Source of the DNA: Diorhabda sublineata
Taxonomy: Eukaryota > Arthropoda > Insecta > Coleoptera > Chrysomelidae
Reading direction: 5' to 3'
Assembly (NCBI RefSeq): GCF_026230105.1
Contig: NC_079482.1
Location: 17,918,001 to 17,982,000, forward strand
Length of the DNA: 64,000 nt
The notes under the pieces are model-generated. The model ran no database searches and was not told the origin of the DNA. It was given only the letters and a program-made list of their open reading frames with translations. A program made the translations under genes and the position numbers. Shown here piece after piece: positions 1-13,500 of the stretch. Every line of letters begins with the position of its first letter. Positions within the stretch are counted from its first letter, which is position 1.

Positions 1-770
1 TGATCAGGCGCTGGTCAGAACGTACTACATTTTTCTTTAACATTTTTTGTAGCCTTCTGTCTTCAAAACCCTTTAAATGTTTACCATATCCCTAGTCGCC
101 TTTGCTCCAAAACATCCCAAATTCATCACCGAGTCTCTACATTGTTTCCAGTTGAGATTACACTTGCTCAACCGACGAAAAGGTTCTACTGAAGTAACCC
201 AAGCCGAACTAACAAATGAAGAATGAAAAAACGGCCTACAGCGATGATGAAAACAGTGAAAAAATGATCGATGGACTTACCGTCTTATTCTACAAATAGA
301 CACCTGGGTAAACTATTAGCATGGAGAGGTCAATTATTACTTGACGCAGATGATATCTTATCACACTTATCACTCCATAAAAACTATCTCCCACTTTTCA
401 TTCGTCCAATTTTTATTGGTACTATGCAACCTCTTAGTTTTATTTTGACGTCTTGAAAGAGGTTTTTTCACTACCCCCTCAAAATGGCCAACTTGTCCGA
501 ATCTCCTTTTCACTGTAGAAGTAGTCAAAGGCAGACCCCTTGATTTTTGATCTGAGCTGCTATCAATGAGTCCGTATGTCGTCGATCACCTTTCTTGCTC
601 AATACAATACGTTTGTCTTCAGCGGTTGTGGTTTTTCGAAGCCACCTTGAACGTTTTCTATCGCCAAAGCTCCTGGTGGTTGCATATTTTTTCACGTTAT
701 AGTCAACGATACGTCGAGGTATTTTTAAGTCTGAATTTGTGAAAATAAAACAATTCGTACACGAACTCAC
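1..770 (-). mobile_element. Degraded Tc1-like transposase, truncated by window edge
   Basis: Read on the minus strand, 525-770 gives a helix-turn-helix-like stretch with the Tc1-type pattern RKTTTAEDKRIV, then AAQIK. Towards position 1 a second frame gives DSVMNLGCFGAKATRDMV, close to the usual Tc1 catalytic-domain stretch SVMVWGCF. The frames are broken by stops, so it is inactive. It lies in an intron of DEPDC5, antisense to it. The end beyond position 1 is not visible and I could not define terminal repeats. Confidence 0.7.
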
Positions 771-1500
771 AAAAAGGTGTCTGAGTCCAAAAATTGTGAA
801 TCAAAACATACTTGTGCCCTCACAGGGCTTACTGGAACTAAACTAAAATCATAAACACCGAAGAAATAATTCACAGTTAAAGAATAATAAACAATCAGCC
901 GGTACTTTTAACTTGTCGCATTCTCCAACAAAATATAAGCTTAGCAAATAATAGACACTATTATTTTTGGTTTGTAAGACACCGTTTTCACCTTCGCTTG
1001 ACAATATGGAAGAGAAATTTGTTAAAGTGTAATATTTTGAAATTTAACTAATCGATTTTGGGGTCGGCCGATAGTGTATCCCGGATTATGTTATTTCCAT
1101 GATTCACAGATGTAAAGTGTAGATGGAGCGGAGGACTCTGATACTGAAACTCTGATATTGCTGAATCGGTTTTTTAGAATAATCCTATAACTTCATCTTC
1201 CATTTTCTTAAGTCTTTTATATTCACGATAAAAATTATTTATTTTGAAAGATAAAATATACGCACGTTCTTTTTGCGAAATATTGCTCCTGTAGATGTCT
1301 TCGTAAACATTTTCTTTGATTCATGAATATTAGACTAAAATGAAAATTTATTGGAGTAGAAAGTTTATCAAGATGAGGTTTAAAAAAATAACTTATTTAA
1401 CCAAGTACTTTGAGAGAAAAGGGAACATTTCTGACTTTAAATCTGCTTTCAAATTTAATTTTTTTATTGATTATAATACATTTTTTTAAATATATTTCAG

Positions 1501-4500
1501 TACAAGTTTACCAATAACTATGCTTAAACCAAATGCGACAAGTGCTGAAATCATTGATAGCATGAAACATCCTATAAATGGTTTATTGTTTATTAGTGTT
1601 CAACAAAATTTACCGAATCTTACTTTCGTTACTGCAGATGCCGTAAGTTGGCTAATGACTCATATGGAAGAAGTTCCTTCCATTGAGAAAGGAATACAGG
1701 TATATTATTTTTTATAATTAATATTCTCAATAAATTTCTTTAGGGTTTGAATATTTACATTTTGTTATAACAAGTTATGCTAAATCCTCAGGCAAATTTG
1801 GGGGGAAAAAGTTTACGGTGTTTGAAGTAATCAGTAAATTTAACAGTTCTCTTTGTTTCGTGTTTGGGAAAATAGATTGAAAAAGGATATTGAAAAATTT
1901 TTATATTAGTTCCTAATATAAGTAATCATCCCGAGTTAGGATGTACAAGCTCCGTCTCATTTCAGAAAAATTCGAACTTATTAAACTTTATTTTAAAATG
2001 CCAAAAAGTAGCTGTTAGTAAAATGTTTTAAACCTTTAGTTTTATGTCTAAAATATAGGTTTTGGATGAATATTGTCAAATATTTTGAATGATATTTAAT
2101 ACGGTGGAAATAGATAGGTCTTGTTGATAATAATTTTTTATGCATATACAAGGGTTCATTGTTTCCAAAATTGTGTTCAAAGTTTCATTAGGTCTAAAAT
2201 ACGCAACTAATAATGTAGGTAGAGTATAATTTTTAAAATGGGTAGAGGAAAAGTTATTGATGAAAAAATTCGATTAATCATAATAAACTTATTCAAAAAT
2301 GGGAAAAAGAACTCAGAAATCGCGAAAGTCGTAAACATGTCAAAATACAGTGTTCAAAATATAGTTCGCTTGTATAAAGCAAAGCAAATGGTTCGATTGT
2401 CTCTAAACGCCGGTACGTAAGAAAATCGAAATTGTCAGACAAAGATAAACGGGCGTTAAAAATAATAATTCAACAAAACAGACGTGCTAACTATGGTCAA
2501 CTAAGTGTACTTTGGAGTAATGCAGTGGGTAGGCGGGCTTCAAGATCCACATGTCACAGAGAGGCTCAAAAATTAGGATTTTGGACATACTAGGTGAATT
2601 TTGTAACACCTTAGTTTAATGCATATTTCTCTAAATTGAAATTTTCTTTACATGGGCCAAGAAAAAGCCATTATTGACTGAAAATCCAAAAGAAAAATCA
2701 CTTAAATGGGTCAAAGAGCATAAAAATTGGAATTTTGAACAGTGGAGGTGTATACATTGGAGTGATGAGTCTCGTTTTGAAGTTTGCGTGGGTGACGATC
2801 GAAGTAGAGTTATTCGACAAAAAATGAAGCTTTTCATCCAGATTATTTGAAGCGGAAAGTAAAATTTCCGACATCTGTGATGGTGTGGGGCTCGATATCT
2901 GCAAGAGGAGTGGGAAAACTGCATTTCATAAACGGAATTGTCAATACTGAAAAGTACCTGGATATTTTAGAAGAATCATTGTTGCCAATTATTTTTGAGC
3001 AATATGGAGCAGCATGCCTTAAAATGGTTCTCAGACAACAATATTCCACTTTTAGAGTGGATTTCAAGTAGTCCAGATTTATCACCAATAGAAACACTTT
3101 GGCATGAAATGAAAAAGCAGTGCAAATCCAGCTAGATCTAGATCCAGCTAGATATGTCATGGAATTAAAAGAAAGACTACAAGAAATTTGGGATGGTTTT
3201 ACTCCCGAATACTGCCAGAATTTAATAAACACCATGCCTCAAAGAATTACGACTGTTATTAAAAAAAAGGGGGATGTTACGCAATGGTAACTTTTAAAAG
3301 TATGTTTAATATTTAAGCTTTTCTGATTACATTTGGTTTTTGTTTCTTTTTGTTTGTAATTATAACATAGACTTGTAACTCCTGTAAAAGTATCTAAAAT
3401 ATTTATAGAAAAAATAAAGTGCTCAAAACGAACCAATTTGCCGGTTTTTAATAGCTGAAAAATCAATAATTAGTAATTTGTTTCAATTGGACCAACTGAA
3501 ATGGAATGGGGCTCGTACATCGATTGATAGATTATTTAGTACCTCTGTTCAGTTGTATTGTTAAAGCTCAATTTATACGGAATCTCATTTTCAAGTAAAA
3601 TAATATGATAGATCGATTACTTCTTCAATTTATTTTGAATTAAATACTATTTTAGATAATGCAGATATTATATGAAAAACAATTAATACGACATGCTTCT
3701 GGAGATCCAAAGAGAAAATTTATATATGGATTCTATTTATTCTATATTGTATCAAATGACAAAGGTAAAGAATCCATTTTACACTGAAATATATAATCAA
3801 ACTATTTTTATTGTCCCAAAGAAAGTAGTATAGAATATCATTTTTAAATTTTCTTTTCCAAAATTCTGATACATACAAAGTAAACTTTGTAGTAATTATA
3901 TTTATTTTAGATGATAAAGAAACCTTTCAACCTTGTGGTGATATTCAAATTTTCGAAAATGAATGGATGGAAGTAGAAGTGAAGAAGCCTTTAAATTGGG
4001 GATTATCAACTCCCCCTTGTACCTTACAAGTTCCAAATAGTTATTCAGATCGAGAGCACGGTGTGCCTCACTTCTTATGTGAAGATATAGATGTAGAATA
4101 CTCTGAAAATGATTTGGAAGGTAAATCAAGTTTAAGTTGTTACTGTATAGCATTTACTCGTTTCAAAACATTTCAATGTTATTTGCTAAAGGTGAAGAAC
4201 AGAAATATCTTTTCACCTTTTTTTGCGCACTACACTCTGTTTATTTCTTCATATCCTATGATAAAATTTAAATGTTTCAGAGTTCTTATCAAACATTTAA
4301 AAACCTCAAGCTAGGCTTGAACTAATTAATTAACCAAAATTGGTGCTTGTCATTTATAGTTTCCCCGTACTTAATTTGAATCTAAATTCACTGTTTCCAT
4401 TGATTTTGATAATAAAAGAATTTCTGATCAGATACAAGCACTGTCAGGGGTGCCAAATGGCTGGAAGCTAAAATTGTGATTCCGTGTGAAACCGTAAAAT

Positions 4501-7500
4501 TTCAAACTAAAGTTCATGTAGTGAGAATAAGAGAAGAAATTACAAGTAGGCAATATTTTGTTTATTTACCTACTTTCACAAAAATATGAACAATAAGTAC
4601 GTTAGTAAAATTGAATAAAACTATTAACAAAAAATAAAATTAAACATACTTACTACAGAAATGGTATATAAATAATATGAAAAGAGATCTTATAAAACAA
4701 ATTTATTCAGTCTAAATCTAAAAACTTTTTTGGAGGTACATTAATGCTGAATTTAATTTATTTGTTAAATCTGTAGACGCAGTGAAGTTGTAGCAATTAC
4801 CGCTATTTGGAACTGTGTTTTTTTGTTGAAAGGAGCCCTTCCAACGTTGGGGTTTTAAGGCGATTTTTCAGTTAGGTTTTAGATTTTACTTATGAAAACA
4901 CTTTTTTCGCCATTAGCACTGGAATGCAGTAAAGTTCAACTTCTGGAGATCGTCAATAGTTTACACTGTCCAATGTAGATGATAACACATTTTGAAAAAT
5001 ATTGTAATGTTTTTCTTCTTTATTTATACGATTTGTATTCGTGGGGTGAATTAATAAACACTGTCTCTTACGTTCTTAATTTATTCAAACACTATACACT
5101 TAACTAACTTATCACTAACAATTAAATAATTTATTCAAATTTTACGCTTACTTTCTATTTCGGTTTGTTCACTATGATTCTGTGTTATTAGTGCCATATC
5201 ATTTGCACTAACAGATTCCGCGTGAGGCGCCAAGCGTCACTATTACAATGAGTTACTCGTGACTGTAAATGCCGTAAGCCAATATGTCATCTTATTTCGT
5301 CGATCAAAGCTGTAGTGCCATAAAAATCTTCAGACGCAGATCAGCAACAACTTTGACAGAATCATAAATGGAATACAAGTTTTATCTTCAAATATAAAAG
5401 TCGTGAGATTCGAGAAGGAAAAATCCTTTTCCTTTCAAGTGAAAACATCCTATGAGAGTGAAGATGTCCAAGGGGAGGTTATAAGAAAAAGAGGAAGAAA
5501 AAATGACTCTAATTTGGTTCCGGCCTACACAACTAAGCTAAAGATTGACGCAAACATAAAGAAAGACTAATTACATTTATTTGAAGCTAGAGTAATTCCC
5601 AAATCGTACCTACCTACTTATCAGGCTTTGCTAGATTTAATAAGTTAATTTCAATTTAAAATCCTCCTTCCATGCTGCTGCGATATTATTTTGTTTTTTA
5701 TGTTCTTTCTTACATTAAACGGATATTTACTTAAGTTTAAATACAACTTTTATGGGCGAGTTTTAGTTTAAAAATTTTTAGGTTTGAAATTTTCTTGTTA
5801 TTTTCTTACATTAAATTAAAATACAATATAAAGTCATATTTCGCTCTAAGTCCCAACTCAGCAAGTATAAATAAAATTAAGATTGATAGTATTGCCATAT
5901 CCTTAAAAAAATTTTTTTTAAAAGTGCCTGTAAATTTTAAATAACATTTTACATCACTAATCAGTAGAAATATCTTCAAACTGCATATGCGCCTAAGCAA
6001 TTGATCCAGAAAACATTAAATTTACAATCGTTTTTGTTTTGGCTTTTCTGTAAAATCACAAAATAAATTCTCAAAAGTTCTAGGAAATAAAGAATTAAAA
6101 AAAATAAATAAATAGAACTTCCTAGAAATTATTCAGAAGAATCAATGTAAGTAAACCGCCTGCTATAATAAAAATATATAAAACAAACATCAAACGGATT
6201 CCGGATATTCTTGAATTTCATTACATCGAGGCAGGACCGGCACAAATATCCATATAGCGAACTTGTTTCTGACAATATTATGAGGATCTTACTCTTATTC
6301 TTGAATCGAGGAATGGCATTTCCTGCGTGATCTACATTATTTGTTCTCTGTCAGACAATTTAAAGACAGCTCGCTTCATCTTGCACAGTACACCAATGAT
6401 TCTATTCCCTCGACTCATAAATAGGCCCTATGGACTATTAGATACTGAATTTTTCATAACTCATTCTAATAAATCGGAAAAGATTTTTGGAAAAAAATAT
6501 CTTCATACTAAAACGTTAAAAGTCAATGGCAATGTGTTTCCACTAGATTAGAATTTTCGATAAATTTGTGTGGATAAGATCTTTGCTAATATGGAGAACA
6601 AACAAATTTTGTTAGCTGCAATAATGTACACTATGTACAGTGTCTCAAGGCATTTATGCAAACATTTAGCAAAATTTGAATATGTTTATACTAGATGAAC
6701 ATAAAGAAAATTTTGTGTTTCAGTAACATGAAAACTTTTAGTATCCAACTAAAGCAACCATAATTGGTAATTGTCATTTATAATTTCTATTATTCATTTA
6801 GAGTTAGACTCTGTTTTCCACTGGACAGATGGGAATTTTGTTTCATATGAAAAACAATGTAATTATGTTAACTGCAGTGGCGTATTATGTCTTGTCAATA
6901 AAAAAGAGCACAGACATTTTGGATTTAACCAAAAACGAAATGGAATTAGTAGAATGCTTTCCAAAACCCCAATTAAAGATGCATTATATTCACGGAGAAC
7001 ATCTAATGGGCTTTTCCAAAATTATTCGAGGAGGAGTCTTGCACTGATATCGCATAATTGCATTAACAGACTTCGTAATAAAATTCTTTTTCCAGTTACT
7101 TATTCATTTTATTTGTTTTGTCGTGTTACTGTTTTTTTAATTTACTGCTCATTGGAAACTGGCGACAAGAAGTAACAATTGGAATTTAAAACTTTATTTT
7201 TTGAAACAAACAAAATTTGCTAAATTTTGCTTTAACGGAAACGTATTTGTTTTTAATCATATTCATAATATTTTAACTTTCTTTAGCTTGTAATAAATAA
7301 AGTAATTTTCCTATTGTATCACGAATTCTAATTATTTTTTAGGACCAATGTACAAAAGAATGAGATTAGAGACTGATTTGACTGGTAAAAGCGATCGATT
7401 AGAATGGGGTCATGCTCGTTATCAAACCGTTTTTAAGCCAGATCAAGCTTACGAATTAGTTGTTGAATGGTTGACTTCATCGGGATCTATTATTTCTGAA

Positions 7501-10500
7501 TTGGTAAGATACAAATTCAATAAAAAAATTTTTTTGTCTAACTGAAGAAAAAATACTTCAACTAAAAAAATATTTCAGTAGAATACAAAAGAAAGTAAAA
7601 GACTATATTTTTATGTTAATCACTTTTATTTACAAAGAACAATAAAAATAAATCTCCAAACATATAAAAAGATACAAAAAGCTTTGAAAATTGATATTTT
7701 TCCATTTTTTTATGTGTAAGTAGAAGCTTTCTCGAATTAGACTCCAAATTAAACCCCACATCGTGCTTTCATTATATTTTCCTTGATAACATTGTTCATT
7801 GCAACCTTGTTGCTCTTATGAATAAGCTAATAAGTTGTCTTCAAATCCATGAGTTTTAATTTATCAAGCAAACTGGAAATGAGCTCTTTATCATTTTCAG
7901 CCTTTTTTGCCACAAGCATGTCATCGATCATTGCTTTATTTGCTACGAAAGGAGCCTCTGGTTACTTTTAGTTGTAAATAATCAGAAAATATTCAATTAC
8001 TACACACCAAATTTTTTTATTGAATTTTTTATATTAAACTTTTCCTTTTTTAGCTTTGTGGTTGGCACAGAAAAGCCCAGTCCTGCGGACTTCAAATGAT
8101 CCCCATACCACATGATCCACTCGCATTACCATATTCTAATAAGTCTGATCCTTTGCGAGGACCAATTTTTATTCCACTTAATATTAGGTGCCTAGAAGAA
8201 AGGAGTTATCCACTATTTAAAGGTTGGGAATTGAAGATATATAGTTTTGAAAATATCATAAAATAGATATTATTTCTAGAATTTAGAGAAAATTCTTATG
8301 CAGACAGAATGTTTCTTTTTCAAGAAGCAATTGTTCAACGTTTTGGCTTTATACATTGTCAAGTTGAGCCTCCCGATAATGTTAATACGTCGAGAGAACA
8401 TCAATATATTCATGCAACAGGAACAATTTTCTTATTGATCTCACGACCAGTAACTAAACCTAGAAGTAGAGTGAATTCGTCAACGGGTAATATGGGAAAA
8501 TATACAGTACATGCTGATGTTGTTCCTAGTCCTCATGAAGCCTATATTACTAGACATGTTTCTGGAAAAAATAAAGATGATTACGATAATTCTAGAAAGG
8601 TGACTTAATTTAATATTAACAGTAACTGTCAAAACTAATCTTCAACACAAAATCTAAAACACACGAATAAAATTAATTTTGTTGTAAAGCCTTTGATGTT
8701 TTAAAATTTTTATCTTATTCAAAATTCTAACATTGATAATTACAAATATATAAGTGTGTAAAGAAAACAGCTCTAACTGACGCCAATGGACGTATTATGC
8801 ATTAATAAAAATTCCTCTCCTACAAAAGGTACACATTGTAAAACATACGATTCTAAAATGTCTTTTATGTAGCAAGAAGTTGGAAGAAGACTTCAATCAC
8901 AACACAATATTGTCCCATTGAAGTTTTCCTCTATTTTGGTGTTTTTGAGCAAACTACAGGCGCTGTCTTCGATGGTATAGATAACGCGATAATGGATTAA
9001 ATGCTGAGACATATTGAGGCTATTTTTTCATTTTCTAACAAAATATGGTTTATTCGTTCGAAACTAGTAGTATTCACTGACACACTTTAAAGACATACTA
9101 ATCCTATCCTGCTATATACCTCCAAATATAAGTATCCAAAACTACATTAGTGCAGTCGACACGACAACATGATAGAAAATCACTTCAAAGCGAAACTATA
9201 ATACTGGGAGATATTAATGCAAAATCCACTCCCTGGGGCTCTCTAATGATAGATATCAGAGGTGCTTATTGGATGGAAATGATCTTAACAAAAGATATAA
9301 TAGTGAATAATAACGGAGATCGTCATACCGTTTTGCGAGGAAATACAAGATTATTTATTGATGTAACAAGAAGAATCGCAAGAGATAAGCCAATGGGAAG
9401 TGCTGGAGACAAAAACACTAATTTATCATCAGTATATCCTTTTTAAAGTAAAAGAGGCGACGTAAATAAAAATGGTGAATACAGATTAGAACATTTTTAA
9501 GAATATCATAGAAATAACAAGCAAACGCAGCACACGGGTCACTCACAAAAACCGTACAACTAGCGTATAAAAGCAGTACCTACTTAACGAAAGACAAACA
9601 CAATAAAATGCCCTGTTGGTGGAACATCGAAATTGAAAGAAAAACGACAGATTGCTACAAGTACAAAAGGACTTGTAAGACTTGCAAAGTCATCAAAGAA
9701 GCGAAAAGTGAATTTTGGAAAGACCTCTCTGTATAACTCATTAATAACATTTGAAGCGATGCTTATAAAATCGATGCACTCACTCCCTACGAGTCAACTA
9801 TTGACCAATGGCCACAAAGTAATTTCGAACCTTTTACTGATCAAGAGATAGCCAACGTAACTGGAAGTATCCAAAATGGCACAGCACCAGAACCAGACGG
9901 CATTCCTTTACATGCTATAAAAATATTCCTATCCAGATCCAATATTGAATATGCAGATGTTATTTATTGGAGCCTATTTTCTAACTTGAATTCATAAATG
10001 TGTATCAATTCAACGGAGGTTATTAGAGTTCCTTGTCTAAAGGCTCATTATAACCCCAATTCACCATCAGTCTTCGATATCAGTATTCATAGCCTATGTA
10101 GTTAGAAACGTTTATTAAACAAAATTTTATAAGGCGTACACTACCCACCAAGGATGGCAAGGATACGCCAAATAGGTTTAAAGTATTGGGCACAAATATT
10201 TATAAAACTTTCTAGTAAGACCCTGTAACTGTTTCGTTTTATTATATACAGTATAGATGTTGAATAAAAATTGAGAAAAATTTACTTGGATTTGTCCTTT
10301 TTAGATGGGTTTCCTCTGGTCGTGGAATCATATGGTGAGTAAAAGATGGAGAACGAATCAAGGAGTTGATACCAACTGTCAGTTAAAAATCCTCAAAGAT
10401 TTTCGAGAATTTTGTCACAATTCCAAAAATAGGTTACGAAATTTTTGGTACGAATGTTGGGAAGCTAAAGAGTTGAATAATTATTCTTTAAGTAAGACAG

Positions 10501-10517
10501 TATCTATAAAAAAATAA
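1501..10517 (+). CDS. DEPDC5: DEPDC5 / Iml1, GATOR1 complex subunit (3' part, 5' end outside window)
   Basis: GATOR1 subunit, part of the GAP for Rag GTPases that damps TORC1 at the lysosome when amino acids are scarce (family knowledge). Exons I place are 1501-1699, 3656-3764, 3911-4120, 7343-7503, 8054-8222, 8280-8599 and 10305-10517. All have AG/GT borders and compatible phases, giving about 459 residues plus a stop. The first two exons carry the DEP domain (MKHPINGLLF, then ASGDPKRKFIYGFY). Later exons match the conserved C-terminal domain (LEWGHARYQTVFKPDQAYEL, GFLWSWNHMVSKRW). The stop overlaps one AATAAA and a second follows at 10528. The N-terminal exons must lie left of position 1. 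Introns hold mobile-element relics but no exon looks damaged. Confidence 0.94.
2238..3290 (+). pseudogene. Tc1/mariner-like transposase pseudogene
   Basis: The first frame starts MGRGKVIDEKIRLIIINLFK and continues as a typical N-terminal helix-turn-helix of about 50 residues. After frameshifts, WVKEHKNWNFEQW and HWSDESRFEV (first catalytic Asp in SDESRF) appear near 2700-2790. SVMVWGSISARGVGKLHF follows from about 2875, and a SPDLSPIETLWHEMK stretch lies near 3075-3115. That is the full Tc1 order of domains, but with several stops and a probable internal deletion. It sits in the DEPDC5 intron 1700-3655, same strand. Clear terminal inverted repeats were not found. Confidence 0.85.
5341..5640 (+). 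other. Orphan open stretch, possible mobile-element C-terminus
   Basis: A stop-free frame from about 5365 to 5570 encodes lysine-rich peptide including VIRKRGRKNDSNLVPAY and then TKLKIDANIKKD. Past one stop, the same frame continues VIPKSYLPTYQALL. The layout (basic stretch, PAYT-K-L, KKD, then a VIP-Y end) recalls C-termini of transposon-derived proteins, but I cannot name the family. It lies in the DEPDC5 intron 4121-7342 and has no splice sites that would join it to that gene. Confidence 0.3.
6112..6330 (-). repeat. Partial copy of the pogo-like element end also present at 38.4-38.6 kb
   Basis: This stretch aligns with 38410-38640 in the same orientation. Shared blocks include AAACCGCCTGCTATA and AAAACAAACATCAAAC, then ACCGGC, ACTTGTT and CAATATTA in the same order, with point changes and small indels. 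At 38 kb this segment lies just upstream of a pogo-like transposase. Here no transposase follows, so this is either a truncated copy or a non-autonomous derivative. Confidence 0.65.
6771..7175 (+). other. Unassigned ORF fragments in DEPDC5 intron
   Basis: Two overlapping frames stay open here, one with LELDSVFHWTDGNFVSYEK and the other with MELVECFPKPQLKMHYIHGE. A frame after 7047 includes VIKFFFQLLIHF. Switching frames gives a peptide that looks like decayed transposase (possibly piggyBac-like) but no diagnostic motif is intact. I do not assign a function. Confidence 0.2.
9110..10165 (+). mobile_element. Non-LTR retrotransposon fragment (APE endonuclease and start of RT)
   Basis: Frame pieces read CYIPPNISI, then ETIILGDINAKSTPWGS, then the Asn/Asp pair of the fold near TRLFIDVT, as in the APE-type endonuclease of R1/Jockey-group LINEs. 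Further right, NGTAPEPDGIPLHAIK matches the RT entry motif (usually APGPDGI). Stops and frameshifts break it. It lies just before the last DEPDC5 exon, same strand, and seems truncated soon after the first RT motif. Confidence 0.8.
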
Positions 10518-10527
10518 ACTTTATTTA

Positions 10528-10533
10528 AATAAA
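10528..10533 (+). terminator. Polyadenylation signal of DEPDC5
   Basis: AATAAA 11 bases after the DEPDC5 stop codon. Another AATAAA overlaps the stop itself at 10513-10518. Confidence 0.6.
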
Positions 10534-10539
10534 CTTATT

Positions 10540-13500
10540 TTTATTCATTTCCCATAAATAATACTATTTATAAAAAAAAGTACACCGTGGATTTATTTTT
10601 TGCATAACTTTCTTCGAAGGTGAAATATGATTATCAGAAAATATCAGATTCCTAATTTATATTAGAAACTATTAGGTGTAAAATACGGTTCTCGTATTTG
10701 TTTATAAATTCACTGGAAAAAATACGGGTGTTCAAAGAACCACTCTGTATAGATGGAATGCATTTGTAATGTCTTGTTTAGATTCTACTAACAAAGAAAC
10801 TAATGCATGGTGAACAAGTGAAACCTTTATTTCGTGATACTGAATGATCAAAACCCACTAATGACATCCCAACGCGATTCATTGACAATTGCAAAATATA
10901 AATTAGATTTACTAAAAAGCAAAAAAGTAGTCCTATTATATGTAATGAAAAGACTAGAGTTTGAGAGCGAATAAAGAAAATAAATGTGTTTTGGTCAATA
11001 TAGATGCCGCTATGAACTTTTACCCATATGAGAATAATTCGTTTTATAATTAATATTATAAATTTTTTTATTTCGAAAATAAGTTCATGATTAGAAATAT
11101 TTAATGGAGACGCTTCAATAGCTTGTAAAACTGATTTAGAGTGTCATTATAGCAACAGTTTCAACTGGATTCAATAGGCACCGTCGTAAGCATTGTTTTA
11201 TTGCCAACGCCACGGTGGAGAAAACTGAAAAAATATTTGCTATTCTAAATTTTTTAAGATGATTTATATTTGAAACAAAAAATGCTGTTCCATCGTCACA
11301 TTTGGACCCATCGTTGGAAAATATTCAAATTGAGACTACTCCTGTGATAAATATTACCGGTGCACATTTTCAGACAGAATAGAAATGATAAAGTTTTCGA
11401 GACATGTAAGCTAAGTATTAAAATTCTTTTTGTCTGTAAATAAAATAAAAGAAGGCTAATTTTTAGATAATTTATTTAATAATTGTACGTTGTGTACCAA
11501 CATCAAATTAATTAAATGTTTATTATTTACAGCACATTATATATTAAAATAGTTTTATATGATTAATATAAACTCGTTGATGTTTTATTGACAATTTAGA
11601 AACACTTGTAAATTATTCATTTCAGCACCAAATCGATATTTTTAATACTGATACAGATAAATTGTTTTTTATATATCATTTTGAATTTTTATTAAGAAAA
11701 TTTTGTACAATCACGATGCGGAAATAAATGATTTATAAGTAATATTTCAATCTTCATATCACATGAAATGAAGATTGCTCTAAATAAATAATCGAAAGTT
11801 TTATGAACATATTTTCTTACACTGGTTTAAGGTAGGTACGAATTTTACAAATCTATATAATATATAAATATATTTATTTACATGTTAGATTGATCTATAT
11901 ACATAGAGTCCTCAAAACAAGTGATGTATAGCAGTCAGTAAACCTTAAATAGATCTCAAAATTCAAATATAAAATACTCTTAACTATAAAGCAGATATAT
12001 TCACTATTGAAAAATAAATATAACAATATTTGTTATATACATTGGTATCATGTTTGCTTTATGTAATTGATATGTTTCAATATTCCAATTAGAAATATGT
12101 GTTATGAAAAAAAGTTGAATGCGCTCATTTAAAGGCATCATCAAATGCCGCATTTCGACTCCTACTATATTCATTTTCAAATCAACTAGATTAATATAGT
12201 TCAAAAATAGTATGCCTCAGCAGTAGACATGTTTAATTACACGCCAATATGATTTTGAAAAAAAAAACAATTATGTTAACCTATATTTAAAAAAAATCAA
12301 ACACTTAAGAGGCAAATTTGTTATCAATAGGTAAAATAATTTGTATTGGTAATTGGTACAGAATGAATGATGGAATTATCGTTACAGCACAACTTGTAAA
12401 CTATACTTTACAGACGACCTAGACCAGACTCTAGATATTCCACCATAGTGCACCCAACTTTCTACACTCGGACGAATTTGTATGAGTATTTCATGTAAGT
12501 TGTCGGAAAACTATATTGAACAACGACTAAAACAAAGTTGTAAAATTAATATAATACAGCAACCCATCCCTCAATATATTATTTTCAAAACAACAAGGAT
12601 AAATACCTAGCTATTAAGAATAGAGGCGAGGTATTGAAACAACAGGCAGCTTTGGCCTTCGACCCCTGATAAATATTGAATGGATATAATCACTTGATTT
12701 GATTTGAATTATGTTTCAAGGAAAAATTATATATTATATTTTCAGTGTCATTAGGTTTTAGTCTGTCGGTGCTTAGCTTATCTGATCTTATCACTTTCAA
12801 AACTTTTGGAAAAAATTTTTTAGTGTCATAGTTATCAACCTAGTGCAATTTAATATTTCATTGACGAAACATATTAATATTCAATACATATATTTTGGGA
12901 AATTTCATTTCTTTTGGAGAAAAAATGAATCCAAATCACGAGCCACAATGTTTCGTGCCAATGAAACAAAATGTGAAAGAGAGGGGCCAAAATTCCATTA
13001 CAATGGGAAATGGTAGGAACCATCAACTATATCACACCTATTTTTGTTAGAACTATATTAGTAAAAGTACCACCGGCAACAAAAACCCATGGTATGCCAG
13101 TACAAAAGAAAATAGGGAGCTGTTCATATATTGTAGGTTGCTGGTTGGGTATTCTATTCAAAAAGAATAGAGTGTATGTAACATTTTATAGTTAGTAAAT
13201 TTCAATTGTGTTTATTAGAAAAACGATCCTACAGTTAAATACAATAACTGACGTAAAATTATGTTGTTTATCTATAACTTGTACTAAAAACATAGATTAA
13301 ATACTCCCTACAATCACATTGAGCATGAGTTTTGTGTATAACTTGTTTGGAACCTCAAGGGGATAGAAATTTCGACAATCTGCCTTTGAAATTATGAACA
13401 TTTTCAATACGTTGCAAATTCATTTTCTTTAAATTGATATTCAGCATTTAGAAGCACAGTATATTTTGACTAAGTTCCTATTAGTATCTTTGCAAGTAAT

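Noticed and set aside
13010..13195. 61-codon plus frame with balanced composition
   Set aside because: No homology recognised, no promoter or splice context; length expected by chance over 7 kb of intergenic sequence.
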